Of a stretch of DNA of 37,863 nt, positions 13,429 through 21,707 are shown piece after piece. The notes under the pieces were generated by a model. That model saw only the letters and a program-made list of their open reading frames with translations, was not told the origin of the DNA and did not search any database. The position numbers and the translations under genes were made by a program. The stretch's first letter is position 1. Each line of letters opens with the position of its first letter. Source of the DNA: a virus. Location of the stretch: IMG/VR virus record IMGVR_UViG_3300032053_000215, positions 1 through 37,863 of that record. One strand, given 5' to 3'.

Positions 13429-14777
13429 TTAAGGTCCTGGCAAAGGACTTCCTGTCTCTCCTGCTCAAGGACAAGTCCGTCATGGAGCGGTACGGATTCG
13501 TCATTGAGCCGGACGTGTTTGATAATCCTATCCATCGAATTCTGTTCAAGATGGGCCGGGAATATTTCACCAAGTACGGGTCCCTCCCGAAGGCGGATGT
13601 GTTCCAGAAGGAGCTGGAGATTGCACTCCGGGAGGGTGGAGGAACGTGGATACCGGACGGTTTCTTCTGGGAAGAGACCCAGTCCATTCTCAATATGGAG
13701 CCGCACCGGGAGTACCTCGAGGACCGGATGGGGGAGTTTATTGTCCGCCGGGGACTCCTGACGATATCGGAGAAGGCCAAGGTCATGGCTCTGTCGCCGG
13801 ACCCGTCTCTCGAAGCCATTCGCAAAGAGGTCCAGAAGGCCTCGGAGGGCCGGGTTGGGACGGACCTCGGCTCGTTCCTGTTCAAGGACCACGCCTCCAG
13901 GGACCGGAAGAACATCAAGGGGGTCTGCATCCCAACCGGACTGCCTGAGCTGGATGATATTATGGGCGGGGGGAGAGAGAAGGGGACGTTGGGGATTGTC
14001 ATGGCTCCCACGGGGGCGGGTAAGTCTGCGGTCCTTATCACCTTCGGAGCGAACGCCGCCCGAGCACGGTTCAAGGTCGCTCATGTCACCTTGGAACTGT
14101 CCGGCCCGGCGGTTTGCAACCGCTACGAGGCCGGGTTCTCGAACGTGGCGAAGCTCGAGCTGTGGAGGCAGGAGACGCACGTTGTCAATCGGCTCGAGCG
14201 TGCGAAGAAGCTCCTAGCCCCGGCTGACATCCTGGTCAAAGAGTTTCCGGCGGGGTCCCTCGGGATGGACGGTCTGCGAACCTGGCTATCGAACATCGAC
14301 TTCTGGCACAAGTTCCAGCCGGACCTTTTGATAATCGACTACGCCGATATTATGAAGCTCAGTAAGGGCGAGAACGACGACAAGTGGGTGAAGCAGGGAG
14401 AGCTGTACACGGAGCTTCGTGGTCTCGCTCAAGAATTAAACGTGGCGGTGTGGACCGCTGTCCAGTCGAAGAAGGACGCTCTATCCAAGCCCGTTCTTCA
14501 TCTCGGAGATATCGCCGGGGCGGTGGAGAAGGCCCAGGTCGCCGACTGCATCATAGCCATGTGCCGCTCAGAAGAAGAGCGGAAGGCTCGTCAGGCCCGA
14601 TTCTTTGTAGCCAAGAACAGGGACGGGATAGATGACAAGACCATATTCTTTAGGGAGAACTTCGATATATCCAGAGTGTCCTCCCAGAGCGGGGAGGTTC
14701 CTTCGACCCGTCCAATAGATGGGGGGGAGGACGACGAGTTGGGTATCACCGGACCGGGGACGACCACCGATGATTGA
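13410..14777 (+). CDS. Replicative DNA helicase, DnaB-like
   Basis: The product has 455 aa from the ATG at 13410; an in-frame GTG at 13398 is an alternative. Residues 1-110 resemble the DnaB N-terminal domain (NPIHRILFKMGREYFTKYG). The RecA-fold core has IPTGLPELDDIMGGG, Walker A APTGAGKS (K205) and Walker B LLIIDYADIM. An acidic C-terminal tail follows. It should form the hexameric fork helicase and work with the primase at 10090 and the polymerase downstream. Confidence 0.9.
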   Translation: MEDSGLIKVLAKDFLSLLLKDKSVMERYGFVIEPDVFDNPIHRILFKMGREYFTKYGSLPKADVFQKELEIALREGGGTWIPDGFFWEETQSILNMEPHREYLEDRMGEFIVRRGLLTISEKAKVMALSPDPSLEAIRKEVQKASEGRVGTDLGSFLFKDHASRDRKNIKGVCIPTGLPELDDIMGGGREKGTLGIVMAPTGAGKSAVLITFGANAARARFKVAHVTLELSGPAVCNRYEAGFSNVAKLELWRQETHVVNRLERAKKLLAPADILVKEFPAGSLGMDGLRTWLSNIDFWHKFQPDLLIIDYADIMKLSKGENDDKWVKQGELYTELRGLAQELNVAVWTAVQSKKDALSKPVLHLGDIAGAVEKAQVADCIIAMCRSEEERKARQARFFVAKNRDGIDDKTIFFRENFDISRVSSQSGEVPSTRPIDGGEDDELGITGPGTTTDD

Positions 14778-14780
14778 TAA

Positions 14781-14814
14781 TGCCAAGCTCTTTCTATTTT
14801 TGGTGACTATTACA
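14781..14814 (+). promoter_or_regulatory. Bipartite regulatory motif, copy 2
   Basis: TGCCAAG (14781-14787), 12-nt spacer, TTGGTGACTATTACA (14800-14814). It ends just before the AGGAG ribosome site of the polymerase gene, whose TTG start is only 13 nt further on, so any transcript starting here would have an extremely short leader. Confidence 0.75.
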
Positions 14815-14827
14815 GTAGGAGACGAAT

Positions 14828-17197
14828 TTGAAGTGTGAGAATACGTCCTGCCCGTACTGGAAAGAAGAGAACAACCTCGTCCCGCCGGAGGGACCGGAAG
14901 ACGCTAAGGTCGTTCTCATCGGAGAAGGGGCCGGGGACACCGAGAACAAGATGGGCCGTCCTTTCATTGGGAGGTCGGGCCAGCTCCTTCGCCGGGAGCT
15001 GGAGAACCTCCGCATGGACCCCGCCTCGTTCCTCATTACGAACACAGTCTGGTGTCAGCCTCCAGGAAACGAAGACCCTACCCCCGAGGCCCAGGATGCT
15101 TGCACCCACTTCTACATCAAAGAGTGGGAGAAGATTTTCTCGAAGAACCGCATCTTTGTGCTGGCTGGGAAAGTGGCGACGGAGCTGTTCTACCCGCACA
15201 AGAAAGCCCGGCGGGGAAAAATATGCCGGGTCAACAACAATATCTTTATGAGCATTCATCACCCGTCGTTCATCCTCCGCAACGAGCTTGAAACTTTTAA
15301 TTTCCGGGAGGACCTCCTGGTGCTCAAGGGCATCATCGAGAACGTGGACCTCGGGCCTCTCCCCGCACAACAGTACCTCGTTGTCGAGAACCTCGAGCAG
15401 ATGAATTTCATGGAGAGGGACATCCAGAAGTCTTCCGTTATCTCGCTCGATATCGAGACGAACGGGACGGACCCGTATGCGGAAGGAGCGAAGATTATGC
15501 TCCTCTCATTCTCAACCGACAATATGAACTACGTTGTCCCGCTCGAGCTTGTCCGGCGTGGAGAGATTCGATTCCCCGACCAGTACCTGGACGGGTTGAA
15601 AAGAGTGCTCCTGTCCGAGACGGAGAAGGAGGGGCATAACGGGAAGTTCGACCTTTACTGGATTCGGGAGCACCTGGGAATCATCGTCAAGAACTACACT
15701 TTCGACACCATGTTGGCCCAGTACCTTCTGAACTCCAGGGACTTCGAGTATATCGGTCTGAAGCACCTGGTCTGGATGTACCGCCCCGAGTATGGCGGGT
15801 ACGAAGAGGCGATTGATATTGAGAATGTCGAGGGGTACTTTGAGACCCCGGAGAAGAGGTCGGACATCTACGCCTACGCCGCCATGGACGCTCTGATGAG
15901 CCGGGTTATCGCCCACGAGCAACGGGAGCAGTTGGTGCTGGAGAATCTCTACCCCATCTTCAAGAAGGTCATGGCGGACCTCTCGACGACGATGACCGAG
16001 GTCCAGTACAACGGATTCAAGGTGGACCTGGATTACGTGCAGGTCAAGTTCGATGAAGCTGTAATACGGGAAAAGGAACTGACTGATAAAATAATCGCCG
16101 ACCTCCCGCTCTCGGAGAAGAAGAAGACGACGTTCAACCTCGGGTCTCCGAAGCAACTCGGAGAGCTTTTGTTCAAGAAGATGAAGCTCGAGTCCGTGAA
16201 GACGACGAAGAAGGGGGCCGACTCAGTCGATGTCGAGGTTCTAACAGCCCTCGCCGAGCAGGGCAACCAGTTCTGCACAGACCTACTGGAGCTGAGGAAG
16301 ATTGGGAAGATTCGGGGGACCTACCTCAGCAACTTCCTTGAGATGGGTGGTCGGGATAAGGGCAACCTCATCCGATGCGACTACAACCTCGGGACTCGTG
16401 GCGGACGGCTGTCGTCTGAAAAACCCAATATGCAGAATATCCCGAAGCCGACCAGGGACTGTTTCGTTTCGAGATTTCCCGGCGGGGTTCTCCTAGAGGG
16501 TGACTTCAAGCAGGTCGAGCTGAGGGTCTGTGCGATTTACTCCAAGGACCCGACCATGCTTGCGATGATAAACTCGGGTGTGGACCTTCATCGGGCGATT
16601 GCGGTGGAGAAGAAGCGGAGGGTGGAGAAGCTCGAGGTCAAGCCCGAGGACATTACGTACGATGAGCGGAAACGTGGGAAAGTCATCAATTTCAGCCTTA
16701 TCTACGGGAGGGTGGCAGAGAGCCTGGCCCAGGAGTTTAAAATCCCTCTGGAGGAAGCCCAGGCCTTCCACCAGGCCTTTTTTGACCTCTTCCCGATGGT
16801 CAAGGTGTTCCACCAGAGGTGTATCGACACCTACAAACAGACGGGCTACATCTACTCGATGCTGGGCCGTCGGAGGTTCCTCGGAATGTACGACGAGGGG
16901 GATGCTATTCGCCGGGCGATGAACTTTCCCATTCAGTCGGTGGCCTCGGATATCTGCCTCGACACCATCAACAAGATTCAGCGATTTCTATGGGACGCTA
17001 ATTTGGAGTCCAGGATTGTGGCTACGGTCCACGACTCCATCGTTCTCGACACGCCGGAGGATGAGACAGAGCTGGTCGCTCAGACCATTCTCAATCTCGT
17101 CGATGCTTCAGCGAATCTTTTCGACGAACCCCTCCCGACCAAGTTCGAGATTGAGCTGGCTGTCGGGAAGAGATGGGGTTCTTTGGAGGAAGTGTAA
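14828..17197 (+). CDS. Fusion of family-4-like uracil-DNA glycosylase and DNA polymerase A
   Basis: The product has 789 aa from the TTG at 14828 (AGGAG six bases upstream). Residues 1-175 match a family 4-type UDG: GEGAGDTE (32-39), MGRPFIGRSG, ITNTVWCQPPGN with C76 and C92, and HPS at 145-147. C3 and C8 with C76 and C92 could bind a 4Fe-4S cluster. A 3'-5' exonuclease follows: D208/E210, N271/D275 and Y350-x3-D354. The polymerase has motif A with D559, motif B around K618/F622/Y626, and motif C HDS (735-737) instead of the usual HDE. There is no 5'-3' exonuclease. It is the replicative polymerase; the UDG part may sense or remove uracil. Confidence 0.93.
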   Translation: MKCENTSCPYWKEENNLVPPEGPEDAKVVLIGEGAGDTENKMGRPFIGRSGQLLRRELENLRMDPASFLITNTVWCQPPGNEDPTPEAQDACTHFYIKEWEKIFSKNRIFVLAGKVATELFYPHKKARRGKICRVNNNIFMSIHHPSFILRNELETFNFREDLLVLKGIIENVDLGPLPAQQYLVVENLEQMNFMERDIQKSSVISLDIETNGTDPYAEGAKIMLLSFSTDNMNYVVPLELVRRGEIRFPDQYLDGLKRVLLSETEKEGHNGKFDLYWIREHLGIIVKNYTFDTMLAQYLLNSRDFEYIGLKHLVWMYRPEYGGYEEAIDIENVEGYFETPEKRSDIYAYAAMDALMSRVIAHEQREQLVLENLYPIFKKVMADLSTTMTEVQYNGFKVDLDYVQVKFDEAVIREKELTDKIIADLPLSEKKKTTFNLGSPKQLGELLFKKMKLESVKTTKKGADSVDVEVLTALAEQGNQFCTDLLELRKIGKIRGTYLSNFLEMGGRDKGNLIRCDYNLGTRGGRLSSEKPNMQNIPKPTRDCFVSRFPGGVLLEGDFKQVELRVCAIYSKDPTMLAMINSGVDLHRAIAVEKKRRVEKLEVKPEDITYDERKRGKVINFSLIYGRVAESLAQEFKIPLEEAQAFHQAFFDLFPMVKVFHQRCIDTYKQTGYIYSMLGRRRFLGMYDEGDAIRRAMNFPIQSVASDICLDTINKIQRFLWDANLESRIVATVHDSIVLDTPEDETELVAQTILNLVDASANLFDEPLPTKFEIELAVGKRWGSLEEV

Positions 17198-17469
17198 TGG
17201 ACGCTCTTAATCGGAGACACATCGTTATCCACGAACCTGTGTGGAATAGACAGGCTGTCGGAATTGCCGAGCACAAGCTCGATAGCGACCTCGTTGTCGA
17301 GATTGATTACAAGACGAAGTCCGGCAAGAGAGCATTCCCCCACGTCTACTTCATCAAGCTCGAGAAGGCCCTCACCTTCCAGGAGAAGATGGTTGTTGGC
17401 GGAGGGACGACGGTCCGGCTGATTCCCATTCGAGCATTTGATATTCTGGAGAAGCACATTGAGCGATGA
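17197..17469 (+). CDS. Hypothetical small protein
   Basis: The product has 90 aa, starting at the polymerase stop (1-nt overlap), with GGAGGAAGT as ribosome site. It is beta-rich and basic (HIVIHEPVWNRQAVGIAEHKL, then VVEIDYKTKSGKRAFPHVYFI). It may be a small accessory of the replication complex, by position only. No family is recognised. Confidence 0.6.
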   Translation: MDALNRRHIVIHEPVWNRQAVGIAEHKLDSDLVVEIDYKTKSGKRAFPHVYFIKLEKALTFQEKMVVGGGTTVRLIPIRAFDILEKHIER

Positions 17470-17950
17470 AGAAGTCCTGACCATCGAAGAGAAGCTCGGG
17501 GATTACTTTGCTGACCTCGAGGTCAACGAGGAGAAAATTAACGAGCAGATGTCCCGGCAAGCCACGAGCTTCGTCTACTACGCTCGTATCGCCGCCCTGT
17601 GTAGGAAGAAGGTTCTCGAGAAGGACCTTGAGTTGAAGAAGTACGAGGCGAGTCAGGCCAAGGTCATTCGTGGGACGGCTGTTACGCTGGGGGAAAAGCC
17701 CACCGTTCAGTCGGTCCAGGACGAGATGAGAAGTACGGAGACCTGGGAGAGGTTGAGTCTTGAGCACATCTCACTCAAGGCCGACCTGGACCTGGCTGAA
17801 GCTATCCGAGAGGCTTTCTTCCAAAGGAAGTCGATGCTCGAGGAATTCGCCAAGTCCCTCCGCAAAGAGATGGACGGCGACACGTTCCTGAAGAAGCGAA
17901 TCGAAGACTTCAAGACAGAGCGGGTGAAGAGAGCACAGGCGGGGGAATGA
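17459..17950 (+). CDS. Helical protein, possible UvsY-like recombination mediator
   Basis: The product has 163 aa from the TTG at 17459 (GGAGAA upstream). It is wholly helical and charged. The pattern of a first helix with Tyr and Ala (RQATSFVYYARIAAL), then KKVLEKDLELKKYEASQAKVIRG and a final bundle, resembles T4 UvsY in length and layout. UvsY loads UvsX recombinase onto gp32-coated ssDNA. The neighbours are gp32-like and UvsX-like genes, which supports this. The sequence match itself is weak. Confidence 0.45.
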   Translation: MSDEEVLTIEEKLGDYFADLEVNEEKINEQMSRQATSFVYYARIAALCRKKVLEKDLELKKYEASQAKVIRGTAVTLGEKPTVQSVQDEMRSTETWERLSLEHISLKADLDLAEAIREAFFQRKSMLEEFAKSLRKEMDGDTFLKKRIEDFKTERVKRAQAGE

Positions 17951-18327
17951 CGGTGGAAGAAATTACTGCGTACAATCTTAATAAGAAAGTCCTGGAGGAC
18001 GTGGGTCTTATGGAGGCTGTCGGTAAAGTTCTAGACGAGCTTGTGCTAATCAGCTCGTACCCTATGCTTACTGCGACTCTTCAGGGCCATGCCTCGGACG
18101 GACTTTATGATATTGCGAAGTCGGTCAGCCTCGGGTACTTCAAGTGGCTGGCCTACCCCAGCGTTGCTATCTTGATTATGGACGAACCACAATCTACGGA
18201 GGTGGATTTTAAAAGGCTCTGGGTAACCTGCATTGCCGAGCACGCTTTTATATCGGAGGTGATTGATAAGGTAGCAAAAGCAAAGACGTTGGATTTTATA
18301 AAAATGTCTTCAAATCTTGTGAACTAG
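17947..18327 (+). CDS. Hypothetical protein in recombination cluster
   Basis: The product has 126 aa, coupled by ATGA to the upstream gene. It is helical and mildly acidic, with a central hydrophobic stretch (FKWLAYPSVAILIMDE) too broken for a membrane span. Its final bases and the gap carry the AGGAGGTTCAT ribosome site of the SSB gene. Function is unknown. Confidence 0.6.
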   Translation: MTVEEITAYNLNKKVLEDVGLMEAVGKVLDELVLISSYPMLTATLQGHASDGLYDIAKSVSLGYFKWLAYPSVAILIMDEPQSTEVDFKRLWVTCIAEHAFISEVIDKVAKAKTLDFIKMSSNLVN

Positions 18328-18336
18328 GAGGTTCAT

Positions 18337-19230
18337 TTGCCAACACGTTTGGAGCTTCTCCGCTCCCTAAAAGAGAGAATCAACCAGCAACTCGAACAGT
18401 CCGGCGTGCGGTACTGGAAGCCGAAGGTCGGCTCCAATTCCATCCGCATTCTCCCGAACTGGACGGGTGACCCGAGCGGCCTGTTCTTCAAGGCTATCTA
18501 CGCCCATTGGAACGTCGGTGAGAGTGAGGGGAAGAAAAAGAAGGTCATCTGCCCCAGCACCGATGGCAGGACCGACTGCCCCATCTGCCAGCTCGTCGAA
18601 GAGCTGTACAAGTCGGGTGTGGCGGAGGACGAGAAGGAAGCACGGAGCATGGCGAGGCGGGAACGGTTCGTCGTCAACGTGCTCGACCTTAACTCGCAGA
18701 ATATGTACGATGTCCTGGTCTACGAGATGGGTCCCCAGCTCTTCAAGGACATCCTGTTCATGTTCACGGATGGAGAGTTCGGCGACCTCGACAGCCCCAC
18801 GGAGGGTCGGACAATCAAAATCGAGAGGTCGGGGACCCAGCTCATGGATACCCGCTACATCGTTATGCCGTCGGCTCGTCCGTCTTCTATCGACATGAAG
18901 CTCGTCAAGGAACTCACGAACCTGGACCACGTCTTCAAGCCCCTGTCTGCGGAGGCCATCGAGAAAATTCTTCTGGGTGGTGCTCCTGACCAGGCCTCGC
19001 AGGAGGAGGAGGAGACCTTCATCCCTCTTGGGACGAAGACCGCAGAGCCGGAAGCTCCCGCCCCTGCTCCGAAACCCGAGACCCCCAAGGTCGAGGAGTC
19101 GTCTCCGGCTCCCAAGGTTACCGCCCCTCCGCCCCCGCCTCCGGCGGCGGCAGGTGTTGGAGCAAAGTCGCAGACGCAGTTCAACCTGCGTGAGCGGCTC
19201 AACAAACTGAGGACCGAGAAGAGTGGCTAA
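18337..19230 (+). CDS. Single-stranded DNA-binding protein, T4 gp32-like
   Basis: The product has 297 aa from the TTG at 18337 with AGGAGGTTCAT upstream. The core IRILPNW...FFKAIYAHW and a zinc site H57, C72, C81-x2-C84 reproduce the gp32 arrangement (H-Cx(8-9)CxxC). A basic N-terminal segment could mediate cooperativity. The long Pro/Ala/Glu-rich tail (from about residue 225) is a flexible acidic linker as in other SSBs. The usual acidic tip is replaced by a basic LRERLNKLRTEKSG end, which is unusual. It protects ssDNA and recruits the polymerase and recombinase. Confidence 0.85.
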   Translation: MPTRLELLRSLKERINQQLEQSGVRYWKPKVGSNSIRILPNWTGDPSGLFFKAIYAHWNVGESEGKKKKVICPSTDGRTDCPICQLVEELYKSGVAEDEKEARSMARRERFVVNVLDLNSQNMYDVLVYEMGPQLFKDILFMFTDGEFGDLDSPTEGRTIKIERSGTQLMDTRYIVMPSARPSSIDMKLVKELTNLDHVFKPLSAEAIEKILLGGAPDQASQEEEETFIPLGTKTAEPEAPAPAPKPETPKVEESSPAPKVTAPPPPPPAAAGVGAKSQTQFNLRERLNKLRTEKSG

Positions 19231-20212
19231 CGACAAGCTGGACGCACTCAGAAAGAAACTGAGGGTCCAACCCACGGACGTTCTCGAGCCAGTCAAAAGC
19301 CTTTCAACGGGCATTGTGGCTTTCGATGAAGTCATGGGAGGGGGCTTGCCGGAGGGTAAGGTTGTCGAGCTGTTCGGCGACTTCGCTTCCGGCAAGTCTC
19401 TTCTTGTCTATCACGCTTTGAAAAGGCTCCAGGCCGAGGGTGGCCTGGGTGTTCTGGTGGATACCGAGGACGCTCTGAACTTCGCTTGGGCGAAGGCTCT
19501 CGGACTCGATGTGGACAAGCTCATCTACGTCTCCCCCGTGACCTCTGGAGAGGAGCTGACGATTGAATACGTCTTTAAGCTCTTGGAGGATTTTGTCCGT
19601 TCGGTGGAGGCGGATGAGAAGCTGAAGAAGACCCCCTGTATCTTTGCCTGGGACTCCGTAGCGGCGACCAAGTCGGCGGAGGAGGGCGAGGAGCTTATCT
19701 ACAAGCCGGAGATGGCGAGCAGGGCCAGGGTCATTGGGCAACTCATTCGTAAAATCCCGACGCTCATCGCCGGGACCAGGATATCTTTTGTCCTGGTGAA
19801 CCAGCTCCGTGACAAGCCGGGTGTCATGTACGGAGCCAAGGAAGACACCCCCGGTGGGCGAGCCATCAAGTTCCACGCCCACCTTCGTCTTCTGATGAAG
19901 AAGGGTCAGAAGGTCAAGGACGAGGATGCGGTTACGGGGATGAACGGGACCCTGTTCGTCGAGAAGTCAAAGGTCAGCCGCCCGTTCCGTCAGGTCAATT
20001 TCCAGCTCTCGTTCGATAGCGGGATTGATAAGTTCAGCGGCCTCCAGGACCTGCTCATCAGGGAGGGGGTCGTCGAGGCTGAAAAGGCTGGCTGGTGCAA
20101 GTTAAATAAATTAAAATTTCGTAGACTTGACGAAGCCATTTGGGATAAGATAAAGAGAATCCGAGCCGGGGAGGACATAGGCGGTGACCTCCCCGAAGAG
20201 GACAGTAAGTAG
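19223..20212 (+). CDS. RecA/UvsX-like recombinase
   Basis: The product has 329 aa from the GTG at 19223, overlapping the SSB gene by 8 nt. Walker A is GDFASGKS (52-59), followed by VLVDTEDALN and the Walker B-like CIFAWDSVAA; VLVNQLRDKPGVMYG is the L2-type loop region. The acidic C-terminus (GGDLPEEDSK) is like RecA. It should pair homologous DNA for repair and recombination-dependent replication, with the UvsY-like and gp32-like proteins next to it. Confidence 0.9.
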   Translation: MANDKLDALRKKLRVQPTDVLEPVKSLSTGIVAFDEVMGGGLPEGKVVELFGDFASGKSLLVYHALKRLQAEGGLGVLVDTEDALNFAWAKALGLDVDKLIYVSPVTSGEELTIEYVFKLLEDFVRSVEADEKLKKTPCIFAWDSVAATKSAEEGEELIYKPEMASRARVIGQLIRKIPTLIAGTRISFVLVNQLRDKPGVMYGAKEDTPGGRAIKFHAHLRLLMKKGQKVKDEDAVTGMNGTLFVEKSKVSRPFRQVNFQLSFDSGIDKFSGLQDLLIREGVVEAEKAGWCKLNKLKFRRLDEAIWDKIKRIRAGEDIGGDLPEEDSK

Positions 20213-20263
20213 GTTCCCCATCGGATTTCCGTTTGGGAACGAGCTTAATGAAAGGAGAAACAG

Positions 20264-20563
20264 ATGTATGACCCCCTTGTTACTCAGGCAATCTTGGCTG
20301 GCATCTTCGGAATCATTTCCGTCGTTGCCGCCACGAACTACCTGAAGAAGCTCATCATCAAGGACACCATGTCGCCGTTCGTGAAGACGGTTCTGGGCTA
20401 CGTTCTTTCGGCCCTCGTTTCGGTGGTTATGACCGCCGTCTTCCTCATCCTCATCACCAAGACGTTCACTCTCGGGAACCTTGCGATGTACAGCTTCTCT
20501 GTGTGGTTCGTCGCCAGCGGTCTGTACGATGTTTTCCACCCCGTCAAACCGCCTGTCACGTAA
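20264..20563 (+). CDS. Small three-helix membrane protein, second holin candidate
   Basis: The product has 99 aa, with AAAGGAG upstream. Hydrophobic segments lie at about 8-25, 41-66 and 72-90, with Lys between the first two. This resembles class I holin topology, but its place between the recombinase and a nuclease gene, far from the endolysin, argues for another membrane role. No family is recognised. Confidence 0.6.
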   Translation: MYDPLVTQAILAGIFGIISVVAATNYLKKLIIKDTMSPFVKTVLGYVLSALVSVVMTAVFLILITKTFTLGNLAMYSFSVWFVASGLYDVFHPVKPPVT

Positions 20564-20615
20564 TTAATTCATGTGGCTTGGGTGTTGGTGGGTGGGCTTT
20601 AAATGAGGAGGCGAA

Positions 20616-21170
20616 TTGAAGAATGAGGTAAGGGTACGAGCTGGGCGTAAAGCTCATCGTAAGGGGAAGGCGGGGGAGTATGGAGTCAGGGACCTTCTCC
20701 GAACAGCGTTCTATCCGAATGGAGAGGGGACTGTTGAGAGAACGCCTATGTCGGGGGCCTGGCACGCACTTCCAGTTCTTTCTGGTGACCTTATCTTCAT
20801 TGTCAATGGAATGCCTGACTACACCTTCCCCTTCTTCTGGGAGGTCAAGTCCTACGACAAGAAGAAGTTCTCCCCTTATGAGATGATGCAAGGGAACGTC
20901 GCAGTCCTGGGTAAGTGGTTGGATGTGGCGTACTCGAAGTGTGCGTTGGGAGGACCTGTTATTTTTCCTATCATTGTCTGGAAGGCTACGGGATTCCCGT
21001 GGTTTGTTTTCTTTGATATGACATCCTTCGACTTAATGAACAAGCTCCTCCCTCTCGACAAGAGCACGGTAACGATGCTCTGTGTCCAAGAGGGTTGGAT
21101 TATTATGTGCTTGGAGGAATTCCTTCTGTGGGTTAGAAATCTTAAAGTGGAGGTTCATCTTGGGAAATAA
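20616..21170 (+). CDS. PD-(D/E)XK-type nuclease, possible Holliday-junction resolvase
   Basis: The product has 184 aa from the TTG at 20616 (GAGGAGG just upstream). A basic start (GRKAHRKGKAGEYGVRDLL) carries the early Glu, then SGDLIF and FFWEVKSYDKKKF give the Asp and the ExK catalytic pair of the PD-(D/E)XK fold. Archaeal Hjc-type and phage resolvases share this order. Situated after the recombinase and before SbcCD, a role in processing recombination intermediates is likely; substrate preference is inferred. Confidence 0.65.
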   Translation: MKNEVRVRAGRKAHRKGKAGEYGVRDLLRTAFYPNGEGTVERTPMSGAWHALPVLSGDLIFIVNGMPDYTFPFFWEVKSYDKKKFSPYEMMQGNVAVLGKWLDVAYSKCALGGPVIFPIIVWKATGFPWFVFFDMTSFDLMNKLLPLDKSTVTMLCVQEGWIIMCLEEFLLWVRNLKVEVHLGK

Positions 21171-21519
21171 AAGTAAGGGCATCCCGGTTGCCAGGTCGAT
21201 GAAAGAAGTCCAGCTCGAGCACCGGATAAAGGCGATGCTGGAGATGACGGTTACGTACGCAGACGCTCTGGATGAGGCCAGGAAGAAGCTGATTAATACA
21301 GGCCGTGTCCAGCAGAAGGACCCTCGGATAACGACCATCGGTCTTCAGCTCAAGACGTTGGAGGAGGTCATTAACAACTGTCTCTTCCTTCAGCCGGACG
21401 AACTCGAGGGCATCCGGGCGGGGCGGGACCAGGCTCGGTATGAGGCTCACGTCGAGAAGCTCATGGACATCATCTCTCCCATTCTCATTATCACGCCGCC
21501 GGGGTTCCGGGTCAGATGA
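21160..21519 (+). CDS. Hypothetical helical protein
   Basis: The product has 119 aa from the TTG at 21160, with GTGGAGGTTCATC upstream, overlapping the nuclease by 11 nt. It is mostly helical and basic at the N-terminus, without a recognised motif. It is likely part of the recombination operon; role unknown. Confidence 0.6.
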   Translation: MGNKSKGIPVARSMKEVQLEHRIKAMLEMTVTYADALDEARKKLINTGRVQQKDPRITTIGLQLKTLEEVINNCLFLQPDELEGIRAGRDQARYEAHVEKLMDIISPILIITPPGFRVR

Positions 21520-21707
21520 GATTTTTTAACTGGGTGGGGAAAGTCATCGTCGGATTTGTGGTGGTCTGTCTGTCCGTCCTCCTGTTCGTTCTCATTCCTC
21601 TGGGTCTCGTCCTTCTTGTTTTAGCTGGTGTGGCTGTTGTCTACTGGACCGCTGTGAAGTCGCTCTGGACGACAGCGTTCAAGGCGTACAAGGGGAAGAC
21701 GATATGA
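21516..21707 (+). CDS. Small membrane protein
   Basis: The product has 63 aa, ATGA-coupled to the neighbours on both sides. One long or two short hydrophobic helices span about 8-48, followed by a basic tail (KAYKGKTI). Embedded between recombination genes, its role is unknown; a membrane anchor or superinfection protein is possible. Confidence 0.6.
   Translation: MRFFNWVGKVIVGFVVVCLSVLLFVLIPLGLVLLVLAGVAVVYWTAVKSLWTTAFKAYKGKTI

Noticed and set aside
18367-19395. Long minus-strand open frame opposite the SSB gene
   Set aside because: It is antisense to a clear gp32-like gene, is Leu/Arg-rich as expected from biased codons, and has no ribosome site.
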